Source of the DNA: Lasiodiplodia sp. COLG20
Taxonomy: Eukaryota; Ascomycota; Dothideomycetes; Botryosphaeriales; Botryosphaeriaceae
Reading direction: 5' to 3'
Length of the DNA: 64,000 nt
NCBI GenBank assembly: GCA_009801085.1
Contig: VNWV01000001.1
Coordinates: 3,224,001-3,288,000 of the forward strand
Made by a program: the position numbers and the translations under genes. Within the stretch, counting starts at the first letter, position 1; each line of letters starts with the position of its first letter. The notes under the pieces were generated by a model. That model was given only the letters and a program-made list of their open reading frames with translations. It was not told the DNA's origin and did no database searches. Positions 56,467 through 64,000 of the stretch are shown here, in pieces.

Positions 56467-56884
56467 TCAATCCTGCAAATAATATCTGATACATATATGG
56501 AGATCCACTGAGCCGCCTCCGATTTTCGGCACTCCATGGTACTCTCCGGTCCAATCATCATCCATCATCATTCTCCCCACTACCTTATTCAACCAGAGTC
56601 CTTTGATGACTGTGCCGGTATATACTCTACAGACACAAGCCGTGATTTCGAATGCCTTTAGAAATTGACCGGTGTGGACGGATGAGAGTGTATGTGCCAG
56701 CGATCTGACATCCGTCTTAGTGATTTAAAGGCTATTGTCTCGTCTATACTAAAGTCAAGCTCCTCGCTCAGTCGTAGACCTACCAAGATTGTGGGTCTCT
56801 CTGTATTCGTTGATCCAAGGGCAAACATGCCGGAGTCTAAGACTTTTGGTTCAAGATAAAGCGGCCAGATGTATATACTAGGTG
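56467..56884 (-). pseudogene. Frameshifted coding relic, family unknown
   Basis: On the minus strand, protein-like sequence begins near 56884 (YIWPLYLEPKVLDSGMFALG), runs through ILVGLRLSEELDFSIDETIA and WHIHSHPSTPVNF to a TAA at 56658-56660, and resumes one frame over as FLKAFEITACVCRVYTGTVI, with VPKIGGGSVDLHICIRYYLQ before a TGA at 56467-56469. The break sits at the overlap. An unusual intron could explain it, but no GT-AG pair fits. I do not recognise the family. Confidence 0.45.
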
Positions 56885-57092
56885 CTCTTCTTTAAAGTAT
56901 AAATAAAAGACACGAGGTATTGAAGTCGTACGTACGAAAAGTTATATATACGAATCGTTCTGCCATCACCCCGACCTCTCGGCCCGGTCTGATCCTCGGT
57001 CCGACCTCCAGCCGCGCCATCCAAAAATTTTCATCCCACAGCCGCTTTTGTATATGGTAAGAACAGGCTTGAGCAAAAAGAAAAAGATATAT

Positions 57093-57191
57093 TGATGAGG
57101 ACGAGACTCGAACTCGCGCGGGTTGCCCCACCAGGAAACTTGTTAAGCTAACACCTTAACCTGGCGCCATAACCAACTCGGCCACCTCACC
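57093..57191 (-). tRNA. tRNA-Leu(AAG) with 17-nt intron
   Basis: Acceptor GGTGAGG (57191-57185) pairs with CCTCATC (57100-57094); discriminator A at 57093. D arm GCC...GGC, anticodon stem CCAGG/CCTGG (57164-57160 and 57135-57131), anticodon AAG at 57157-57155, a long variable arm (class II) and T arm GCGAG TTCGAGT CTCGT. The intron, 57153-57137, starts after position 37 as in eukaryotic nuclear tRNAs and contains CTTAA, able to pair with the anticodon region. Internal A and B boxes are well formed, so it should be functional; mature length 82 before CCA. Confidence 0.92.
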
Positions 57192-57612
57192 AGTGCATGA
57201 AGATGTTAACGTTGCTCCAGTGTGTTATACACTGCTATGTATGGCTGCTTCTCCTATCCGGAGGACTATGGTGCATGGATTGGGAAAGGCCGATACCAAC
57301 AGGTATACTCAGCAAGCTGGTGAGACGGAGCGTTTCTTCTCTTTCATTTATGGCTGAGAACTGACATGGCGATGGCTTTGTTGGATCGTCTTGAACTGCT
57401 CTATCGCTTTCTACTTGGCCGTTAGTGCATCTTACGACAGGATAAATCATCTAGATCAGAAGCGTAGTCAGCATCAAGATGAATCCATATCAATGGGGAT
57501 CTCAATGCCATATCTTTGTACGAGCTATTCTTTTACAGCAGATACGGTGGAGCCCAATGGCCTCTAAAAGTGTAGCATACAAACCCGTCTATTCCTGGCC
57601 AGACAAACAGAA
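57192..57612. other. Intergenic region, nothing recognised
   Basis: Upstream of the tRNA and downstream of HEM3; no supported feature. Confidence 0.45.
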
Positions 57613-58663
57613 TCAATCTTTCGGGGGCCTGTTGTTGTTGATATCTTTCAGAATTTCCCCAGCACCAGCCTCGAGTAGCCTGGTGGCCAGCGTCTTGCCA
57701 AGCTCCTCTGCAGCGTCCTCGGTACGCACCTCGGCGTCGATGGAATTTTCAACGCTCTGAGAGCCGTCAAGACTCACTACGATGGCCTTCATACGTAGCA
57801 GGCGGTCCTCGGGGCTACCAAGCCACTCAGTCTCGACGCCAATGGGAACAGTGCAACCGCCCTCGAGCTCACGCAAGAGATTGCGCTCAGCAAGGCAGGC
57901 AAGCGTGGCAGAGTGATCGATGAGCGGGCTGAGTAGCTCGAGCATGGCGGTGTCGCCCTTGCGGATCTCGAGGCCAAGGGCGCCCTGGCCGACGGCGTGG
58001 AAGATGCCGCCATCGCGGGAGCCCAGATACTGAGTGATGCGGGGGCCGAGTCCAATGCGCTGCAGGCCGGCGGCGGACATGATCATGCACGCGTATTCGC
58101 CGTCGGGCGCGTCGACCTTGGCCAGGCGCGTCTCGACGTTGCCGCGCAGGTTGGCGAAACGCAGGCCCGGGTACAGGCGGCGCAGCTGGGCGGAGCGGCG
58201 GACCGATGAGGTGCCCACGACGGAGCCGACGGGCAGGCTCTTCAGGTCTTTGTACGGCAGGCCGGCCTTGACGACGAGGGCGTCGCGCGGGTCATCGCGC
58301 GCAGGGATGACGCCCAGCTCGCACGTTTCGGGCAGCCTCGTGGGCATGTCTGCAGCGGTGAGAGCGCGAGCGAGAGGCGGCGGCGGCATACTTACCCTTC
58401 AGGCAATGCACGACGACGTCCAGCTTGCCCGACACCAGCAGCTCCTCGAGCTCTGACGTCCACAAGCTCTTGGCGCCAAATTCATAGAGCGCCGTGACCT
58501 TGTCCTTGTCGCCGAGGGTGCGCAGCGCTTCGATCTCGAATGCCCGGCCCGGCGCCGACCGGAGAAGGCTGTCGCGCACGCCTTCGGTCTGGACCATGGC
58601 GAGGCGCGACTGGCGAGTGCCGATGCGCACAGGCGGCGTTGCGGCGGGTTGTGCGGTCGACAT
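57613..58663 (-). CDS. HEM3: Porphobilinogen deaminase (hydroxymethylbilane synthase)
   Basis: Two exons (58663-58396, 58349-57613; 46-bp intron) give 334 residues, normal for the enzyme. Motifs: RIGTRQSRLAMVQT near the N-terminus, LGDKDKVTALYEFGAKSLWT, the arginine pair in GTSSVRRSAQLRRL, LRGNVETRL, and the dipyrromethane-cofactor cysteine in EGGCTVPIGV. It condenses four porphobilinogen units to hydroxymethylbilane in heme synthesis, in the cytosol. It is the first housekeeping gene right of the accessory tract and, with the tRNA, marks the return to conserved sequence. Confidence 0.97.
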
Positions 58664-59316
58664 TGGTGCGGGTTGACGGATGACACGCTGGAGTGGGCGT
58701 CTTTAAATTTTGCGCGACCTTCAACGGTGTCCGTTTCTATACACCTTCATCTGTAGGATGCGAAAAAAGCGGGTCTGGCGCTGGCACTTTTCGTGTGTAG
58801 AGTGGGGGATTGCAGCCGACGGCGAGCCCAGCCTTTTCATTTTTTCTTAAGGAAAAACTCACGCTGGCCTTTGACTGTGTAGAATCTGCCGGTCGCTTGT
58901 GTTTCCGGGCCATGTCGTGGCCGCGCCAAATCGCCGGGTAGCGGATGGGGGAACACCAACATTTGACCACCCTTGAGTGCAGATTGGTACAAAAATTCGT
59001 AGGAAAGAATGCATGAATCGCCAGTCTACCTGCTAGGGAGAATGCCTTTACGCCTTGTAAGCCTTGCTATCTGCAATCACCAGTGCTGCCCTCAGGAACT
59101 TCAGGCACGCTTCCCTGACTGGGCGCTGTTTTTGCTGGTCCCAGAGCGGGCACATGATCCACCGGCAATCTTCGCTGCTGCAAGGCCAGTACTGAGAGCA
59201 TCGAAATTTGTGCTATGGAAAGATGTTGAGTTGAGCTAAAAAGGTTCTACCAAAAAACCGCCATTCCTTAATTCTTCCATTACACAATTTCCACCATTAT
59301 GTGCTCTCAATAAACA
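58664..59316. other. Intergenic region, HEM3 promoter side
   Basis: Promoter of HEM3 and 3' flank of the chromodomain gene; no distinct feature seen. Confidence 0.45.
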
Positions 59317-62021
59317 CTACTCTTCGCTGTCAATCTCCATCTCATCATCCTTGTCACCATGGCTTTCGCCGGTTCTAGAGCCCGTGTGATCACTCCCACC
59401 TATTACATATTAGCGCTGTTCCATCCAGACATAGACGTATATAACTTTACACGCCGATCGATAGCCTTATTGACTCTAAAAGGCGGCAAAACGGTATGGT
59501 GCGAGGGGTAATTACACATCCTGGTGGGGAGTGTTATGGACTTACCTTCATTCGGCGATTTTTTTCCGTCCGTAGAGGATTTCGAGGTGTCGCCGGAACT
59601 GCTGGTTCGTAACTGCCCAGCTTTCAAGAGAGCTTCCTTATGAGCCTCGTCGGCCGACTTGCCTCCCTCCGATATCACCCGGCGTACGGCAATGGCGCGG
59701 GCGAGCATCTGGCGTTTAATCTCACGCTCCAATCCCTCTTGGCCATCCTGATCCCGTGCCTTAGCTGCTGCTTCATGAGTCTTGATGACAAAACGCAGGT
59801 TACGCTTCTTCTGTATCAGGTCATTCTGCTCCTTGGTCCTTTGGAAGTACGTTGTGTTAGCCCCTGTCCAAGTGCTGAATCGACTCCATTTCTTATCGAA
59901 GTCGGACACATCATTACTCTTGCCGGAGTCCTCGATTGCCAATCCAGCCCCGGTAAATCAGTAACCTTCACTGATAACTGCCATGATGATTTCCGATGGC
60001 GTGGCTTCATCTGGGCCGCTGATGTACGCAACCACAGACCACTCCATACGATACGGACCCAGGTAGCTCTTGGCGGGCACGTTGAGTGTGTACATCGCCG
60101 TAGCCTCGACAAGCATCATCAACGGTGAAGAACTGACATGTTTGTTGTGTTGCTTCTCATTACGCTCTTCGGAATTCTTCGCGAAACCAATATACTTCCA
60201 GGGATTCTTCAGTGGTTTGTTCCAAATATTCTGGGGCAAATTCTTTAAGCGACTTTCCGCCTTGTCACAAAACTCATCAACTTTCTGGAAGAAGCTCTTC
60301 TGCCTGTTGGCCGCATTTTGCTTCTTCCTCGCCTGTTCGCTCTTCTCCTTGGTCGTTTTGGCATTCTGAAACTGACGCTCATGATAATCAACATCAGGAG
60401 CGTACCGCAGACGATCCTCTTTCCAATTCCCGACCAGGGAATCGATCTTTCTCTCCATAGTTCCACGACCCTTGCGTCCATACTGCCGGAGATTGCGGAT
60501 GACTTTCATAAGCTCATTGGGCGTGGGAGACTGCTTGGTTTTCTCATGCACCAGGATGCGCTGATAGATGGACGGCTGGGCTGCGGCTCTATCGTCCCAT
60601 TTCTCCATTTGCCGTGTCAGAGGATCATTTGGGCGATTGTCTCGGAGGTCCCTCTTGAGCAGTGATACGTTTCCGTCCACAACAGCCTCAAGCAACTCCT
60701 TCGGAACCGAAGCAAGGATCCGAAACCCGACGTAGAGGAAATCCATCTTTTTGCTTTGATTCAAGGCGCCGTGCATATCCTTACAATCGTCCCAAACGTG
60801 CGAAAGGAGCTGGTAGAAGTCGTTACGCAAGTAATTAGCGTACTTATTGGCTGAGGGCAAGACCGGCACTGGCGTAGGTGTTGATAGGAGAGCTACTTGT
60901 GGGGATTGCTGGGACTGCGATATGTTCTGAAAGGCTTGGTTGCGAAGATCCTGATCATCTTCTTCATCCTCGTCCTCAGCCTCCTCCTCGTTTTCTTCTC
61001 CCTGCTTGTCATCAGAGTCTTCCGACACCTCTGAGCTCATCTCATCATCGCTAAAGTGCCCACCTTGAAGGTTGTCCAGATCTTCACTTTCTGAAAGTTC
61101 GGACTCAGAACTGCTAGAAGATTCTGACGAGTCGTAAGGGTCAGGAGCCCCACTAGGTCCTGAGCCAACCATTGTAAAGCGTCTATTTGGCGCAGGGCTA
61201 GACGCCATGGAAGACGCTATCGCCAGACTCGGTGTTGTGCCTTGCGGCTGAGTGACTGGCTGCGAGCTAGGACTTTTAGACCTTAAAACAAGATCAGAAG
61301 CTTGCTTGGATGTCTCTCCCATCTTTACAAGCTTTATCTCAGCAATCTTCTTCCTCATCTCGTCAATATTCTGTGTCTGTGCCAGCTCCTCTTCTTGGCG
61401 CTTCTTCCTTTCCTCTTCTTCTTCCTGAACTGCAACGTTATCGACGACGGCCACCGGATTGAGTTGATTTTCTTCGTCATAGTGTCCACGAAAAAACAAC
61501 ATTCTCAAGTGTCTTCCCACCTCAGACTCGTCCCTCCATTCAGATTCCCCGCCCACATCATCCGTGAACTGAATGAGGTATCGAATCCGACCACTGGAAA
61601 GCTTTCGCACATCCATGACACGAGAAATCCAGTTGTCGCCTACTTCAAGCGGTGGTTCAGCATCGGATTGGGGAGAGGTTGCTGCACGGAGCGACGAGGG
61701 AATGGAGCCGGGTGACAGGGGGACTTTCGGTAGGGTGGCCTTTTCCGAGACCTCGGAAGTATCCGACTCTGCGGACGTGTCGGAAACCCCGGGCATGGGA
61801 GACCCAAGAGGTGTTTTTGGATGGGTGGCATCGTAAGCCATGAGAAGAACAGGCGCATTGATGTCTTTCTCGTTCTCCCAAGTATCATCGTCCGAGTCGT
61901 AGTGCTTCCAGCGAACCTTGTAGTCGTAGGTGTTGGGGTCCGTCGTAGAGTGACGACGGTCGACGAGTTTGTCGACCTCATACTCCGAAGAGTCGAGGGA
62001 AGAGCTTGAGGATCCTGTCAT
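59317..62021 (-). CDS. Chromodomain protein with long acidic/coiled region
   Basis: Three exons (62021-59979, 59930-59546, 59399-59317) give 836 residues. A chromodomain stands at residues 13-66 (YEVDKLVDRR, YDYKVRWKHYDSDDDTWE). A second chromo-like stretch lies near 126-170 (WISRVMDVRKLSSGRIRYLI). Then come a coiled coil rich in Glu/Lys, Ser/Glu/Asp tracts, a folded-looking segment (YANYLRNDFYQLLSHVWDDC) and basic helices. The last exon is acidic and ends DEMEIDSEE. The first intron (48 bp, 59931-59978) has a weak donor GTTATC but branch ACTGAT and keeps phase; retention would end the protein six residues later at a TGA. The second intron is canonical. Expected role: nuclear, methyl-histone binding. 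Confidence 0.82.
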
Positions 62022-62776
62022 TGTAAAGTTCGACCTTACCCACTATGCCACATCGGCCAATGTAGAATGAGCCGGATTGTTGAAGTTCGATGTGGCGCGG
62101 TCAATTAATATACCGGTCAGCGACGCGACGGTCACTGTGGTGGGCTGACGGGGTGGGTCAACGGAGGCTAGAGTTGAAAGTAGCAGAGGCAAACGACGCC
62201 GGGACATTAGCGCAGCAGCGGGTGGTGCTCCTGCATCGTATTACGTCATCTTCAAAAACTCTGATTGGCGCCTGAAAAGCGAGATGACGTATTTGGTCAT
62301 TCAAATGGAAGCTTCTACCACCTGCTCCTCTACGCACGTGCACGCACCTGCCTGCCTACCTGCCTCGCTGACCGGTCTTCGTTGCTCCTCCACCATGTGT
62401 CCCGCCACGCGGCGCTACTTGTGCTATGGGCATACGCGCCTACCTGACGAGTTTGTTCGCCGCGGCCGTGTCTATAACAGCTGTTTCGATCGCACGTCTA
62501 GTACACGGAGCAAATGGGAGGAAGATATTGCTCGCGAAATTGACAGGACTAGAACGTAGCGTAGTCATGCTCCAGCTTTGGCTTAGAAGAAAATAACATA
62601 TGTGGGTAGTTGAAGCCATCGTCCGGACGAGAGTGTCGAATTAAAAATTCTACATACACGTCCGGACGATAGCTTCAACTACCTATGACATGAGCAAAAA
62701 AACAGACCTACGCTAGCCATCGGCTGTGAGAGGGGACTGTATATACATAGGGCTATGCCGAAAGCTAAGTACTAGC
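62022..62776. other. Intergenic region with a MITE copy
   Basis: Promoter of the chromodomain gene and 3' flank of the coiled-coil gene; contains the hairpin element at 62597-62689. No gene supported. Confidence 0.55.
62597..62689 (+). mobile_element. MITE-like hairpin element, copy 2
   Basis: Inverted arms 62605-62629 and 62659-62683 match at 24 of 25 positions (GGTAGTTGAAGCCATCGTCC and on). The central part is AT-rich and about 30 bp. Arms carry the palindrome GTCCGGAC. A diverged copy sits at 643-732 in reverse orientation and shares the flanking CATATG and TATGAC ends, which sets the element at about 90 bp. No coding capacity. Confidence 0.8.
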
Positions 62777-64000
62777 CTATCCGCTAAACACGCCTCCAAC
62801 GCCTCCAGCACCACCAGAACCTCCACGGCCAGCACTTCCACTACGGCGAGCACTTCCACCACCTCGTCCAACACCTCCTCCAGATCCTCCAGTGCTTCCA
62901 GCACTCCAGCTACTCCAGCCCCGGGGGCTTGATTTCCAACCTCCCGAGGCAGCATAGTCTCCCAAATCGAATGTCGGGCCTTTTTGTATTTCTCAATGTC
63001 ATCCAAAAGCTCCTGGACAAACTTCATGCCTTCTTCAGGTAGATTTTCAACTCTGTTAAGCTCAGTAGCGTAGGTGTGCAGGCGCCATTCGCGAAAAGCC
63101 AACAGTGCACTCCGCTTTTTGCACTTTTCCTGGGATTTCGCGAGAGCATCAAGCAAGGTATCCCTGTAGCGGGAAACTTGCGGAAGGAGATCCTCGAAGT
63201 CATCAAGAACCCCCGCAAGGCTCTCCATAGTAGCACTGCTTTGCTGGATGCGACTCCTCAAGCCATCAACAGTCTTATGAGCCGTCTTGAGGGCATTTAA
63301 GAGCCTTCCGATGTTCTCTTCTCCCTCTTTCGTCTGATCATCGAGCTGTTGGGCCATAGAGTCTGCATGTTTCGTGTAGGAATCCAAGGCGGTACTAAGA
63401 CGCTCAATCAGCGACTGCGATCTATAGCAAAGGCCATGTGCTTCTCGCAGTTCGGCATTCTGCGCAGTTAAGTCTTCCTGTAAAGAATCAATTCGGGAAA
63501 TGTATCGCTCATGATCAGCCGTCCTAGCCGTCTGAACAGCCTCGTGGACGCTGCGTGATGATCTGAGAGCTGAAGTGAGCTTTTTCATAGCCTCAGCAAG
63601 CTTGATGATGTCGGAATCTGCCATTTCTTGACGTTTTTGAGCGGCCTCCTTATCGATTAGGCTCTGCGTTTGAAGTTCTTTAAGCCGTTCTTCTTGGCGG
63701 TTAAGCTCCTCCTTATGACTCTCTGATTCTTGATTGGCTTCCTGATTACGATACTCAATGAATTCATGGAGCTCTTCTCGATGTTCTTTGTCCTTTGCTT
63801 TCAGCTCCTCTTCATTGACTGCCATAAGAGCTTTCTCGTGAGCGTCACAGTCATCACGAAGCTTCCGGAGCTCAGTCTCATGTTTGATTTTGAGATCTTT
63901 GACCTCTCGTTCATGATCAGCCTTCAGCGACTTCAATGCCGCCGTATGAATCATATCAGATGCATCTTTTTGGCCTTGGAGAAGCGTTTGAGCGGCGGTC
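62777..64000 (-). CDS. Coiled-coil protein, C-terminal part (5' end outside window)
   Basis: The frame is open from the right window edge. About 330 residues of heptad-rich, Glu/Lys/Leu sequence (for example ADHEREVKDLKIKHETEL and further EEELKAKDKEHREELHEF) make a long coiled coil. Later comes less regular helical sequence with LEDLLPQVSRYRD-like blocks. In the original frame the end, down to a stop at 62713, is an odd Leu/Val/Glu repeat. If a T5 run at 62981-62985 (A5 in the gene) had one more base, the frame would read KKGPTFDLGDYAASGGW and then a Gly/Ser-rich tail to a TAG at 62777-62779. The second tail looks more natural. Family not recognised; a structural or nuclear-periphery role would be a guess. 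Confidence 0.7.

Noticed and set aside
1..64000. CRISPR arrays, bacterial IS elements, origins or riboswitches
   Set aside because: Nothing of the kind seen; the window is spliced fungal nuclear DNA.

Overview
The window looks like nuclear DNA of a filamentous ascomycete (Pezizomycotina; Dothideomycetes-like is my inference). The grounds are short GT-AG introns of about 46-121 bp with CTRAY-type branch points, two HET-domain genes, a Zn2Cys6 regulator, a GH28 polygalacturonase and fungal-type HNH and chromodomain proteins. No bacterial operon features are present.

Layout. 0-5 kb: the end of a sugar transporter, a lone Diels-Alderase-family gene and a HET gene. 5.4-24.8 kb: a dense run of intermediary-metabolism genes (DapA-family aldolase, peroxisomal FMN 2-hydroxyacid oxidase, aldehyde dehydrogenase, NAD(P)-dependent epimerase-like protein, methylmalonate-semialdehyde dehydrogenase, Zn2Cys6 regulator, GABA/beta-alanine transaminase, amino-acid permease, D-amino-acid oxidase). 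The regulator and transaminase are divergent from one 267-bp promoter. The set fits catabolism of GABA, beta-alanine or other amino acids through semialdehydes to CoA esters, but the grouping is inference. 25-33 kb: an FAD monooxygenase fused to a polytopic membrane domain, a perfect 76-bp inverted repeat, a second HET gene and a secreted endopolygalacturonase.

34-42 kb holds small or unknown genes (DUF1203, a two-helix membrane protein, a three-chromodomain protein, an acidic unknown). 42-57 kb is an accessory, gene-poor tract: orphan small proteins, a kinase-like gene and a broken paralogue of its first exon, an HEXXH metallopeptidase-like gene, an HNH-nuclease gene, frameshifted coding relics, a thrice-repeated degenerate motif and an AT-rich, TpA-rich patch. 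It ends at an intron-containing tRNA-Leu(AAG). 57.6-64 kb returns to conserved-type genes: porphobilinogen deaminase (HEM3), a chromodomain protein and the end of a coiled-coil protein.

Two copies of one about 90-bp hairpin element (MITE-like) lie near the two window ends in opposite orientation. Two genes (47.9 kb and 62.8 kb) read best if one homopolymer A-run is off by a single base. All splice sites were placed by eye from GT/AG, branch point, reading phase and family fit; no search was run.
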